From NCBI GenBank assembly GCA_905234485.1, contig CAJOHV010000013.1, positions 1-32,174 on the forward strand: a DNA stretch of 32,174 nt, written 5' to 3'. Position numbers and translations under genes: made by a program. Within the stretch, counting starts at the first letter, position 1. Each line of letters begins with the position of its first letter. The DNA is from an uncultured Bacteroidales bacterium. Lineage in GTDB: Bacteria; Bacteroidota; Bacteroidia; Bacteroidales; UBA932. The notes beneath the pieces are model-generated. The model made no database searches. It was not told the origin of the DNA and worked only from the letters and a program-made list of their open reading frames with translations. Below, one piece after another: positions 15,283-24,287 of this stretch.

Positions 15283-18264
15283 ATGAAAAAATTGCTAACC
15301 TTGGCAGCCATGCTGTTTATGGCATGCACCGCAGTGTTCGCCCAGGGCAGCTACCAGGTAAAGGGTGTAGTCGTAGACGAGTTCGGCCCCGTCATCGGAG
15401 CCGCGGTCCTCGAACAGGGAACCACGAACGGCGTGACAACCGATTTCGACGGAGCCTTCACCCTCAAGGTATCGTCTGAAGATGCAGTCATTGAAATCTC
15501 CTGCATCGGATACACTACTCTTACCTACAAAGCTTCTGAAGTACCCGCCGAGATCTTCCTCGGAACTGACGCCATCTTCCTCGACGACGTAGTCGTGATC
15601 GGCTACGGCTCCCAGAAGAAGAAGGAAGTGACCGGATCGGTGGCCTCCATCAAGAGCGAGGACTTCAACGCCGGCGTGAAAACCAATCCTATGGGACTGC
15701 TTCAGGGTAAAGTGGCCGGTCTCAACGTAATCAAGACCACCTCCGACCCTACCAGCACGGGATATAACATCCAGATCCGCGGCTTTTCAACCCTGGACAA
15801 GGGAACGGGAACCAGCCCGCTCTTCATCGTGGACGGAGTGCCGGTGAGCAACATCGACAATATCTCCAGCGATGAGATCGCCTCCATGGACGTCCTCAAG
15901 GACGGTTCCGCCGCAGCTATCTACGGTACCCGCGGTACGAACGGCGTTATCATCATCACCACCAAGAGGGGCGACGCCTTCTCCGATGTGGCGCAGACCA
16001 GAGTCGAATACTCAGGATATGCTTCCCTGTCGGTCCGCAACCACGGCACCGGCATGGCCACCGCCGAAGAGTTCCGCAATCTCGCCGAACTTTCGGGCGG
16101 CAAGGCCGTAGGCAACGTCTACACCGGCCCGAACGGCGAGACATACAGCACCGACTGGATGAGCGAGGTCTGCCGTCCCGCGGCGCTCGCCCACAACCAC
16201 AACCTCGCAATCGTGGGTTCTGCAAGCAACTTCAACTACCGCGCATCCATCAACTACAAGAATGCCGAAGGTATCGCGAAGAACACCAACCGCAACGAAA
16301 TCATGGCTAAACTGGCCGCCGGCCAGAAAGCCCTCGACGGATGGCTCGACCTCCAGTACGACCTCAGCTACATGCACTACCGCAACGACTACTTCTGCGG
16401 CGACTTCAAGAACGCGGCCCTGCTGAACCCGACCTACCCCGTCTACGACGAGACTTCGCCCAACGGTTACTTCTGGCGCAGTGAGGAGACGGGTTTCGTG
16501 AACCCCGTCGAGAACATGAACCAGAAAGAGTCCTACGGAGACGGAAACTACTTCCGCGGAAGCATCAAGGCCACGGTTAACATCAAGCCGGTCAAGGGCC
16601 TCAAGGTAAGCGGATTCGCCGCATTGGAAGAGGGCGACAACAATTCCTTCTGGTACAACAGCGTGGTCAACACCGACGCCGCCGGTTCCGGGAAGGCAGG
16701 CCGCAGCGGCGACACTTCGTTCAACAAACTGTTCGAACTTACTGCCGACTGGACCCGCAACTTCGACGGCCACAATATAGCCGCCGTCGCAGGCGTATCC
16801 TACCAGCACTTCTTCAACGACGGAGACAGCATGTCCAACAAGGGCTTCGCCGCTCCCGACATCATGAAGTACTACCAGATGGGCAACGGCGACGTCTCCA
16901 AGAAATACATCGACATATCGTCCGGGCGCAGTTCCCATACGCTCATCGCCCAGTTCGCCCGTGTCAACTACAACTACAGGGAGAAATACCTCCTCTCCGC
17001 TTCGCTACGCCGCGAGGGTTCTTCCCGTTTCGGAGCCAACAACAAATGGGGTCTCTTCCCCGCACTCAGCGCCGGCTGGCGTGTGAGCGGTGAAGACTTC
17101 ATGGAAGACTACTCATGGGTCGACGATCTCAAGGTACGTCTCGGCTTCGGTGTTACTGGCAACGATCTCGGCAGCGACCTCCGCAGCGTGGAACTCCTTT
17201 CCAACGGCGGAACCTTCTGGTACAACGGCGCATACGTCTACACCTACACCGTCACCCAGAACGTCAATCCCGACCTCCGCTGGGAAAAGAAATACGAGTA
17301 CAACCTCGGTATCGACTACGCGCTTCTGAAGGACACCCTCTACGGTAGCCTCGATGTCTACTACCGCCACACTGCGGACCTTCTCTGGGACTATGAGGTT
17401 CCGACCCCTCCTTACCAGTACACCACCCTTCTCGCCAATGCGGGTAAGATGGACAGCTACGGTGTGGAACTCAATCTCAACTACGTTCCCGTCAAGACTG
17501 CGAACCTGACCTGGGTCACCACCCCCACCATCTCGTTCAACCGCAACAAGATCACCTCGCTGAGCGACCCGTCCAAGGGATTCAACTACTCTGAGACGAC
17601 GTCCGGCGGCGTGGGTGAGAACGGTATCATGAACACCAACACCCAGATCCTCGTCGAGGGTCAGGCTGTTGGCTCCTTCTACGGATACAAGTTCTTCGGC
17701 ATCAAGCCCGATACGGGCGAGTGGTACTACTACACTCCCTCCGGCGGCCAGACTTCCGACGCGCTCGCAGTAGAGTCGCAGAGGCAGGTCATCGGCAACG
17801 CCCAGCCTATCTTCACTTACGGCTGGAACAACACCGTCCGCTGGGGCAACTGGGACTTCACGATGTTCCTGCGCGGCGTCGTGGGCAACAAGATCCTCAA
17901 CGTCACCCGCTGGGCTTACGGTCCCATGTCCGCCAACAGCAAGAACGTCTTCATGAAGGACGTCGACGGCGCCAATACCGTGCTTACCCAGAAGGCCCAC
18001 TTCTCCGACTACTTCCTGGAGAGCGGCACCTACATGAAACTCGACAACCTCACCGCCGGCTACACCTTCAAGATGAAGGAGAACAAGTACATCCAGTCGA
18101 TGAGGGTTTACTTCACCGGTCAGAACCTGCTTACCCTCACCGCTTACAGCGGCATGGATCCCGAGGTCAACACTACGTCAGTATGGAACGGCGGCATCGA
18201 CTATCCTTCGTTCTATCCCCCGGTGGCGACCTTCCTCGTAGGTCTTAACCTCAGCCTGTATTAA
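15283..18264 (+). CDS. susC: SusC/RagA-family TonB-dependent outer-membrane transporter (PUL 2, alpha-glucan)
   Basis: The start is placed at the ATG 15283, where MKKLLTLAAMLFMACTAVFA forms a signal peptide; an upstream TTG in frame at 15247 would add 12 hydrophilic residues and is not used. The 993-residue protein has a carboxypeptidase-D-like domain (about 26-100), the TonB-box-like VVVIGYGSQKKKEVTGSV, a plug domain (LLQGKVAGLNVIKTTS, IQIRGFSTL, PLFIVDGVPVS, VLKDGSAAAIYGTRG) and a barrel ending VGLNLSLY. It would import malto-oligosaccharides with the downstream SusD, given the GH13 and GH77 genes that follow. The stop lies 18 bases before the susD start, which has an AAGGAGA ribosome site. 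Family is certain; substrate comes from context. Confidence 0.95.
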   Translation: MKKLLTLAAMLFMACTAVFAQGSYQVKGVVVDEFGPVIGAAVLEQGTTNGVTTDFDGAFTLKVSSEDAVIEISCIGYTTLTYKASEVPAEIFLGTDAIFLDDVVVIGYGSQKKKEVTGSVASIKSEDFNAGVKTNPMGLLQGKVAGLNVIKTTSDPTSTGYNIQIRGFSTLDKGTGTSPLFIVDGVPVSNIDNISSDEIASMDVLKDGSAAAIYGTRGTNGVIIITTKRGDAFSDVAQTRVEYSGYASLSVRNHGTGMATAEEFRNLAELSGGKAVGNVYTGPNGETYSTDWMSEVCRPAALAHNHNLAIVGSASNFNYRASINYKNAEGIAKNTNRNEIMAKLAAGQKALDGWLDLQYDLSYMHYRNDYFCGDFKNAALLNPTYPVYDETSPNGYFWRSEETGFVNPVENMNQKESYGDGNYFRGSIKATVNIKPVKGLKVSGFAALEEGDNNSFWYNSVVNTDAAGSGKAGRSGDTSFNKLFELTADWTRNFDGHNIAAVAGVSYQHFFNDGDSMSNKGFAAPDIMKYYQMGNGDVSKKYIDISSGRSSHTLIAQFARVNYNYREKYLLSASLRREGSSRFGANNKWGLFPALSAGWRVSGEDFMEDYSWVDDLKVRLGFGVTGNDLGSDLRSVELLSNGGTFWYNGAYVYTYTVTQNVNPDLRWEKKYEYNLGIDYALLKDTLYGSLDVYYRHTADLLWDYEVPTPPYQYTTLLANAGKMDSYGVELNLNYVPVKTANLTWVTTPTISFNRNKITSLSDPSKGFNYSETTSGGVGENGIMNTNTQILVEGQAVGSFYGYKFFGIKPDTGEWYYYTPSGGQTSDALAVESQRQVIGNAQPIFTYGWNNTVRWGNWDFTMFLRGVVGNKILNVTRWAYGPMSANSKNVFMKDVDGANTVLTQKAHFSDYFLESGTYMKLDNLTAGYTFKMKENKYIQSMRVYFTGQNLLTLTAYSGMDPEVNTTSVWNGGIDYPSFYPPVATFLVGLNLSLY

Positions 18265-18282
18265 TATTAAAAGGAGACCGTT

Positions 18283-20019
18283 ATGAAAAAGATATTTGCT
18301 TTTATTGCTGTCACCGTTATTCTCGCCGCTTCGTGCGACAGGATGCTCGAGGAGGTCAACTACGGCAGTCCTACTACCAAGGACCTTATGACCAACGAAG
18401 AAAACGTCGCTCTTCTCGTGGGCCAGTGCTATGCCGACGTCAAGTGGCTCCACGATCACTGGGGCTACTGGGGCGTAGTCACCCTTACGGCCGACGAAGG
18501 CCTCAACCCTACCCGTATGCCCGCCAAGGACTGGGAAGACGGAGGCTACTGGAAGAATCTTAACACCCATAACTGGAACGAAATGGGCAACGCCTTCAAG
18601 AATATATGGAACACCACCATTCAGGGCGCCGTCCTCTGCAACAAACTTCTAAAGACCCTCGAAAACAGCAAGGAGTCGATGTCCGACGCCGTCTATGCTC
18701 AGTTCGTGGGAGAACTTGAGGTCATGCGTTCCTATTACTACTACATGCTGTTCGACTGCTTCGGACGCATCCCTTATCTCGAGGAATTCGTAGACAGGGC
18801 CGAAGACCCGCTCATGGAGGCTCCCGACGTATGGTCGCACCTCGTGAACTGCCTGGAGAAGAACGCCCCCAACCTCCCGAAGGTCAAGGACGAAAACACC
18901 CGCGCCCTCTACTACGGCCGCGCCACCCAGGGTCTCGCTTATGCGCTCCTCGCACGCCTCTACCTCAACGCCGAGTCGTTCGGATGTACTCCGGACAACA
19001 TTACGATTGACAACGAGTACACCACCAACATTGCCGCCGCCGCGGACTTCTACACCAATTGCGTCCGCTGCTGCGATGCCATCATCGACGCCAAGTCGTA
19101 CAGCATTGAGCCGAGTTTCTTTACCAACTTCAAGATCGACAACTCGGCCAGCAAGGAGAATATCTTCGTGATAGTCGAGAACGGAGCCGCAGATGTCGAT
19201 GAACGCTCGGGCGGAGACGGCATGATGCTCAACAAACTGCGCATCGCCCTCCTTACGCTCAACTACAACCACCAGAAGACTTACAAGATGCAGGAAACCC
19301 CCTGGAACGGTTTCTGCGCGCGTCCTTCCTTCATCGACCGCTACAACGCATCCGATGTCCGCGGCCCCGGAAACGAAGGCCTTGGGACCAAGAACACCAA
19401 GGACTGGGGCTGGTTCGTAGGACCCATCTATGACGCAACCGGCAATCTTTGCTACGACAAGGACGAGAAGAAGTCAGACGCCATCATCGTCAAGGACATC
19501 CTCGATGCCAACGGAAACGTAGACGAGACACTGTCGAAGGTCACCGACCTCTCCGGCGCCCGCTGCATCAAGTATGAGATCGACAAGGCCGGCAAGTACA
19601 AATACAGCGAAAACGACTTCGTGCTCTTCCGCTATGCAGACGTACTCTGGATGAAGGAGGAGGCTATCCTCCGCGGCGGAACCGGAACCTCCGGATGGAC
19701 CACCGACGCCAACTTCACGACCCTTCGCAAGCGTGCGTTCGCTTACAGCGCCGACGGCGAGGCCGCATACAACGCGGCATACCCCGAAGTTCTCACCCTC
19801 GACGGCATCCTCGACGAGCGCGGACGCGAGTTCGCATGGGAGAACATGCGCCGCCGCGACCTTATCCGCTTTGATAAATTCAACGACGACACCTACGTCC
19901 AGTTCGTCACCGCAAAGGACGATTACCGCAAGTGGTTCCCCATCCCGTTCTCGGTGCTCGAGAAGTCTGTCAGGGATGCCAACGGCGACCCTGTATGGAC
20001 ACAGAACGAAGGTTATTAG
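18283..20019 (+). CDS. susD: SusD/RagB-family starch-binding lipoprotein (PUL 2)
   Basis: The 578-residue lipoprotein has its lipid cysteine at Cys18 (VILAASC, then DRMLEEVNYG). SusD features include the helical QFVGELEVMRSYYYYMLFDC region (abbreviated GELEVMRSYYYYML), the following FGRIPYLEEF, the ATQGLAYALLARLYLNAE tetratricopeptide-like helices, and the C-terminal LDERGREFAWENMRRRDLIR segment with a final DPVWTQNEGY. It is longer than the PUL 1 SusD (503 residues). As SusC partner it would capture alpha-glucan at the surface. A purine-rich AAGGAGA ribosome site lies at 18271-18277, stronger than is usual in this phylum. The SusE-like gene follows after 61 AT-rich bases with no clear terminator. 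Confidence 0.93.
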   Translation: MKKIFAFIAVTVILAASCDRMLEEVNYGSPTTKDLMTNEENVALLVGQCYADVKWLHDHWGYWGVVTLTADEGLNPTRMPAKDWEDGGYWKNLNTHNWNEMGNAFKNIWNTTIQGAVLCNKLLKTLENSKESMSDAVYAQFVGELEVMRSYYYYMLFDCFGRIPYLEEFVDRAEDPLMEAPDVWSHLVNCLEKNAPNLPKVKDENTRALYYGRATQGLAYALLARLYLNAESFGCTPDNITIDNEYTTNIAAAADFYTNCVRCCDAIIDAKSYSIEPSFFTNFKIDNSASKENIFVIVENGAADVDERSGGDGMMLNKLRIALLTLNYNHQKTYKMQETPWNGFCARPSFIDRYNASDVRGPGNEGLGTKNTKDWGWFVGPIYDATGNLCYDKDEKKSDAIIVKDILDANGNVDETLSKVTDLSGARCIKYEIDKAGKYKYSENDFVLFRYADVLWMKEEAILRGGTGTSGWTTDANFTTLRKRAFAYSADGEAAYNAAYPEVLTLDGILDERGREFAWENMRRRDLIRFDKFNDDTYVQFVTAKDDYRKWFPIPFSVLEKSVRDANGDPVWTQNEGY

Positions 20020-20080
20020 GACAACTAAAATCTAAAACACATATTATCAACCCAACATTTTTATTTATTAATCAACAATT

Positions 20081-21739
20081 ATGAAAAAAGTTTTATTCTT
20101 TTTCATGGCCGCTCTCGCCCTTACGGTTGGTGCATGCACCCCGGAGAAGAAAGGCGGAGAGGAAATCAACTGGGACGATGTCACAGTTGACGGTTTCTAT
20201 GTAGCCGGAGCCGCAACAGGATCTGATGAGATCAAGTCCGATTGCGTCATGGTAACCGGTATCAACGAGGCTGCCACCCCTAAGGCACCCCGCGAGGGTA
20301 TGTACGAGAAGTACATCGTCCTCGAGGCTGACAAGGATTTCTACCTCCTTCTCAACGAGGCTGGAGTCAAGACACGCTACAGCGCAAATCTCGCAGAGTT
20401 CACTACCCCTACGGACAACGATGCTTACGGCGACAACCCGGCTTCCGTCCTTAAGGGCGCGCTCGTTACCGGAAATGATGCTCCCGCAATGAAGGTTACA
20501 AAGACCGGACTCTATCACATCGTTCTCGACCTCAACAAGACCGGCGACCTCGATGCAGCAGGCGGAGCACAGATCCTCCTTCTCGACGCCAGCCACTTCG
20601 GCTACCGCGGAATCGGCAGCTGGGACTACACCGAGATGACTGCATCCGCTTTCTCCAACGCAGGTGTAACCTTCACCAAGGAGAACGTGGAGATCACCAA
20701 GGGCACCGAGTTTAAATTCAACACCGGTAACTACTGGAAGGTCACCCTCGACGACGCCGGTAAGGTAAAGGCTGAGACCAGCCTTGGCCAGGGCCTTGTC
20801 CCCGGTGCCGACAACATCAAGGTTGAGGAAGGCGGCGTCATGAACGTCACCCTTACCTTCGCCCTCAAGGAAGGCGCCATCGCCAACAGCTTCTCTTATG
20901 AAATCAAGAAGGTCGCCGACCTCGCCCTCGATCCTTCGACATTCGTTGTCGGTCTTTCCGGCGCCGGACTCGAGAATGGATGGAATGATCCTTCAGGAAG
21001 CAGCAAGGCTGAATTCAAGAGCTACACTCCTACCGATGAGAGCAAGAAGGCAGGTACCTATGTATACGAAATCGCTACTGTCAACATCCCTACAGGAACT
21101 CTTAAGCTCCGCTACAACGCTGCTTGGATCGGTGTGAACCAGGCTACCGTTACCGGACTCGATTATGATACTACTGCTGCGGACGGCGCCGACTTCAATG
21201 TCACCGCAGGCGGCCAGTTCAAAGTAACGTTCACCGCAGAGTGGGACGGCGAAGGCCTCACCAGCCTCAAGGCTGACTTCACCAAACTCGGAGATCTCGT
21301 TCTCGATCCTTCCACCTTCGTTGTAGGTGTTTCCGGCAGCATGTGGATGGACGGCACCACCGATTATGGTTGGAACGACCCGTTCGTTGATGTCGACGGC
21401 GTGACCACCAAGGCTACCTTCGTCTCTAAGAATGTTACCGACAATGCTACACTCGCAGGCACCTATGTCTGGGAGATCGAGTCTCTTCCTATCACCGACG
21501 GCGGCACCTTCAAACTCCGCCAGGGCGGCGACTGGGTCGGCATTGCTGGCTGCACCATCGAAGGACTCACCGTCGAGGGTACAGATGACATGAAGGTTTC
21601 TGACGGCCAGACCGGCGACTACAAAGTCACCCTCACCATTGTATGGGACGGCAATGCCAGGACTTCCTTCACCGGCAAGTTCGAGAAGATCGGCGGCGCA
21701 GCAGCTGCCATCGCTATCGACGGCGACTTCGCTGACTGA
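20081..21739 (+). CDS. SusE/SusF-like starch-binding lipoprotein, ending at an in-frame TGA
   Basis: This 552-residue lipoprotein (Cys19 in LTVGAC) has several beta-sandwich modules. Two are clear tandem copies: LDPSTFVVGLSG (283-294) and LDPSTFVVGVSG (408-419), each followed by GWNDP, a TYVYEI/TYVWEI strand, and LKLRYNAAWIGV or FKLRQGGDWVGI. The exposed aromatic residues fit starch-binding modules of SusE/SusF type. An earlier domain with YLLLNEAGVKTRY occupies about 35-165. The frame stops at TGA 21737-21739 right after IDGDFAD, then stays open for 147 more codons to TAA 22183. In CBM9-like domains this motif normally continues with Trp, so TGA probably replaces TGG. The full product would be 700 residues. 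Whether the truncated form works is unknown. Confidence 0.85.
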   Translation: MKKVLFFFMAALALTVGACTPEKKGGEEINWDDVTVDGFYVAGAATGSDEIKSDCVMVTGINEAATPKAPREGMYEKYIVLEADKDFYLLLNEAGVKTRYSANLAEFTTPTDNDAYGDNPASVLKGALVTGNDAPAMKVTKTGLYHIVLDLNKTGDLDAAGGAQILLLDASHFGYRGIGSWDYTEMTASAFSNAGVTFTKENVEITKGTEFKFNTGNYWKVTLDDAGKVKAETSLGQGLVPGADNIKVEEGGVMNVTLTFALKEGAIANSFSYEIKKVADLALDPSTFVVGLSGAGLENGWNDPSGSSKAEFKSYTPTDESKKAGTYVYEIATVNIPTGTLKLRYNAAWIGVNQATVTGLDYDTTAADGADFNVTAGGQFKVTFTAEWDGEGLTSLKADFTKLGDLVLDPSTFVVGVSGSMWMDGTTDYGWNDPFVDVDGVTTKATFVSKNVTDNATLAGTYVWEIESLPITDGGTFKLRQGGDWVGIAGCTIEGLTVEGTDDMKVSDGQTGDYKVTLTIVWDGNARTSFTGKFEKIGGAAAAIAIDGDFAD

Positions 21740-22183
21740 GCAGAGATTGCATCTGCAACAGAAGGCAACCACACCATCAAGGTCACTTCCGACGAGAAGT
21801 TCGTTTATCTCTACTCTCACAGAGATGCAACCAGACTCTCTGAGGTTTGGAACGCAGCCGGTTATGTTTATATCGGAATCGATGCTGACAACAACATGGA
21901 GACTGGTGTCGAGCTCTGGGGTAATGGTCCTTACGAGTTCCTCGGCGTATTCTATCCTTATGCAGCCGAGAACACCTTTAAGGCAAAGCCCGGTGATGCT
22001 TGCATGCCCGACACCTACACCCTCGAAAACGCAGCTTGCGCCGGTGTTGCAGATGCAGATCACGCAGAGTTCGAGCTCAGCATCCCTCGCGCCGACCTCC
22101 CTGCTGTCCCCGCAACAGAAATCACTGTTTACTCATGGGGAAACAAGGGCCTGAGCAAGGCTAGCATCAAGGTTACTCTTTAA
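21740..22183 (+). pseudogene. In-frame C-terminal continuation of the SusE-like gene after TGA (CBM9-like domain)
   Basis: Reading on in the same frame gives 147 residues with ordinary codon use: AEIASATEGNHTIKVTSDEK, then FVYLYSHRD, YVYIGIDADNNMETGVELWG and a C-terminal VYSWGNKGLSKASIKVTL, closed by TAA. Together with IDGDFAD before the TGA this looks like one CBM9-like carbohydrate-binding domain split by a single base change (TGG to TGA, G to A at 21739). No good start codon or ribosome site lies near the break; the first in-frame ATG is at 21896, within the domain. A rho-independent terminator follows 20 bases later. It could be a recent nonsense mutation, a sequencing error, or read-through. 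Confidence 0.7.
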
Positions 22184-22205
22184 TTCTCTGAATAACCTTT
22201 ATTTC

Positions 22206-22235
22206 AAGGCCTCCGGATTTCCGGGGGCCTTTTTT
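22206..22235 (+). terminator. Rho-independent terminator after the susCDE genes of PUL 2
   Basis: GGCCTCCGG and CCGGGGGCC form a stem with one G-T pair and an ATTT loop, followed by a run of T's. It closes the SusC-SusD-SusE transcription unit. Confidence 0.88.
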
Positions 22236-22259
22236 GTTGCTATTCATACGGGTTTTTGC

Positions 22260-22267
22260 TAACTTTG
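22260..22267 (+). promoter_or_regulatory. -7 promoter box (TAACTTTG) for susG, with possible -33 TTTG
   Basis: TAACTTTG matches TAnnTTTG, 25 bases before the ATG at 22293. A TTTG at 22233-22236, inside the T-run of the preceding terminator, is 23 bases upstream and may be the -33 element. The glycosidase genes thus form a separate transcription unit. Confidence 0.6.
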
Positions 22268-22292
22268 GAGGTTAACCAACTAATGACCGGAT

Positions 22293-24281
22293 ATGAAAAA
22301 ATCCTTCTATAGTCTGATGCTGTTTGCGGTGCTTGGGCTGTTCGCAGCCTGCAAACCGGACCCGCAGCCCGAACAGAACCCTGAACCTTTCGATGTACCC
22401 GTATACTCAACGGGCGAGAAACAGGGCAATATCACTTACCAGCTCCTGATCTACAGTTTCGCCGACAGCGACGGAGATGGAATCGGCGATTTCAACGGAA
22501 TTAAACAACGCTTGGACTATCTGGATGGACTCGGTGTATCTGCAATCTGGCTCTCGCCGGCGCATCCTGCCGACTCTTATCACGGTTACGACGTGCAGGA
22601 TTATGCTGCTATCAATCCGAAATACGGCACCGAGCAGGACTTCAAGGCCCTGATAGACGCCGCGCACGCAAAGGGTATCAAAATCTATATGGACTATGTC
22701 CTGAACCACTCAGGAAAAGGACATTCCTGGTTCCTGGATGCCCTCGCAGATGAATCCAGTCCTTACAGAGACCGTTATTTCATCTGCCAGACTCCCTCGA
22801 CTGAATATAGGAACTTCCCTATGCTCAGCGGCTACTCTTATGGGGCAGGCGACTGGCACACCTCAGTCTCCGGTTCACCCAGGCTGACCATCACGGCCAC
22901 CGACGAGGCCGCAGTCGCCGGCAGCGGCCCGTGGAACATCTGGACCTGGGCTGAAGGAAAAGAAGGCAAGGAGGTCAAGTTCGTGGATGACGGCAACGGC
23001 TCCTACCACATGGTGCTGGAAATCAACGGCAGGACCGGTATCCTCGTCAGAAAAGCCTCCAACTGGGACGCCGGCTCCAAATTCGGCGGCTCAGGAGAAG
23101 GGGACATCACCGCCGGAACCCCGGTCAATCTTGTATCCAACGGCGCAGACCTGTATTTTACCGGCAACGGACGCTATCGCCTGGATCTTACCAATGTCAC
23201 CACCAAGACGGTGTACTTTATGGGCGCGTTCGGTGACTGGATGCCGGACCTCAACTATGGAGATGTGGCAAGCGCCGAGAACAACCAGTGTTTCAAAGAC
23301 CTCGCGGCATCCGTGGACAAATGGATAGGCCTGGGCATCGACGGTCTCAGACTCGATGCGGTCAAGCATATCTGCGGAGGAATGGGTTCATTCAACAACA
23401 CCAACAACGTCACTTTCCTCAAGAAGTGGTACGACCGCTGCAACGAGACCTACCGCAAGACTCACGACAACGATTTCTATATGGTCGGAGAAGTGTGGAT
23501 GGATGCGAATTCAGTCGCTCCTTACTACAAGGGCATCCCGGCCTGCTTCGAATTCGACTACTGGGAGAGGCTGAAGTGGGTGCTTAACGAGCGCACGGGC
23601 TGCTACTTCGCCAAGGACCTTATCGGCTACCGCGACAAATACCGCGCACAGAACCCCAACGCCATAGCGGCTACGATCCTCACCAACCACGACGAAACCC
23701 GCGCGGCCACGACCCTGGGCAAAGACCTGCCGAAACTCAAGCAGGCCGCGGCCTTCCTGCTCACTTCCGAAGGTGAGCCCTACATCTACCAGGGCGAGGA
23801 ACTCGGCTACTGGGGCAAGGACTATGACGACGGCGGCAGCGACGAACTCGTCCGCGCGCCCATAGTCTGGGACAATGCAAAGGGTGCGGCAGTGAAGGAT
23901 CTCGGCGGCCATGTGGATGCCACCCTCGTTACGGACGAGATTTCAGTTACCGCCCAGACCGCCGACGCAAACTCGCTTCTGCGCACATATTACGAGTGGA
24001 CCAAAGCCAGGAACAGCGTTCCCGCGCTCGCAACCGGCAAGATGTCCAAACACGGCAAATACAACGACAGCAACACCACCGACAAGACTATCGCGGCATG
24101 GTACATGACAGCCACCGACGGTTCAAAGGCGCTGGTCCTACATAATGTCGGTTCGACAGAGAAGACGATCTCCCTGCCGGACGATAAACTAACTGACAAA
24201 GCCGTTTCCCTCGGTAGCGTCTCCGTGTCCGGAAGTGATGTGACCCTCGGAGCCAACTCTTCCGTGGTTTTCAAGCAATAA
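22293..24281 (+). CDS. susG: SusG-like surface alpha-amylase (GH13) with inserted CBM58-like domain
   Basis: The 662-residue lipoprotein (Cys20 in LGLFAAC) hydrolyses internal alpha-1,4 bonds of starch. GH13 motifs: DYVLNHSG (134-141), GLRLDAVKH with nucleophile Asp355, MVGEVW with acid/base Glu400, and LTNHDE with Asp467. Domain B is interrupted by an extra beta-rich segment at about 180-300 (GPWNIWTWAEG, YHMVLEINGRTGILVRKASN), matching the position of the CBM58 starch-binding insert in Bacteroides SusG, which has similar length and motif spacing. The linker after the cysteine is proline-rich (KPDPQPEQNPEP). It leads its own transcription unit and is followed after 6 bases by the double-GH13 gene. 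Family and role are well supported; CBM58 identity rests on position. Confidence 0.92.
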   Translation: MKKSFYSLMLFAVLGLFAACKPDPQPEQNPEPFDVPVYSTGEKQGNITYQLLIYSFADSDGDGIGDFNGIKQRLDYLDGLGVSAIWLSPAHPADSYHGYDVQDYAAINPKYGTEQDFKALIDAAHAKGIKIYMDYVLNHSGKGHSWFLDALADESSPYRDRYFICQTPSTEYRNFPMLSGYSYGAGDWHTSVSGSPRLTITATDEAAVAGSGPWNIWTWAEGKEGKEVKFVDDGNGSYHMVLEINGRTGILVRKASNWDAGSKFGGSGEGDITAGTPVNLVSNGADLYFTGNGRYRLDLTNVTTKTVYFMGAFGDWMPDLNYGDVASAENNQCFKDLAASVDKWIGLGIDGLRLDAVKHICGGMGSFNNTNNVTFLKKWYDRCNETYRKTHDNDFYMVGEVWMDANSVAPYYKGIPACFEFDYWERLKWVLNERTGCYFAKDLIGYRDKYRAQNPNAIAATILTNHDETRAATTLGKDLPKLKQAAAFLLTSEGEPYIYQGEELGYWGKDYDDGGSDELVRAPIVWDNAKGAAVKDLGGHVDATLVTDEISVTAQTADANSLLRTYYEWTKARNSVPALATGKMSKHGKYNDSNTTDKTIAAWYMTATDGSKALVLHNVGSTEKTISLPDDKLTDKAVSLGSVSVSGSDVTLGANSSVVFKQ

Positions 24282-24287
24282 CAGATT

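Noticed and set aside
21737..21739. Selenocysteine codon
   Set aside because: The protein is a sugar-binding domain with no redox motif, and no suitable hairpin was noticed right after the TGA; the position fits tryptophan.
20081..22183. Reassigned genetic code with UGA read as tryptophan genome-wide
   Set aside because: All other tryptophans in the window are TGG and no other gene contains an in-frame TGA, so only this site is affected.
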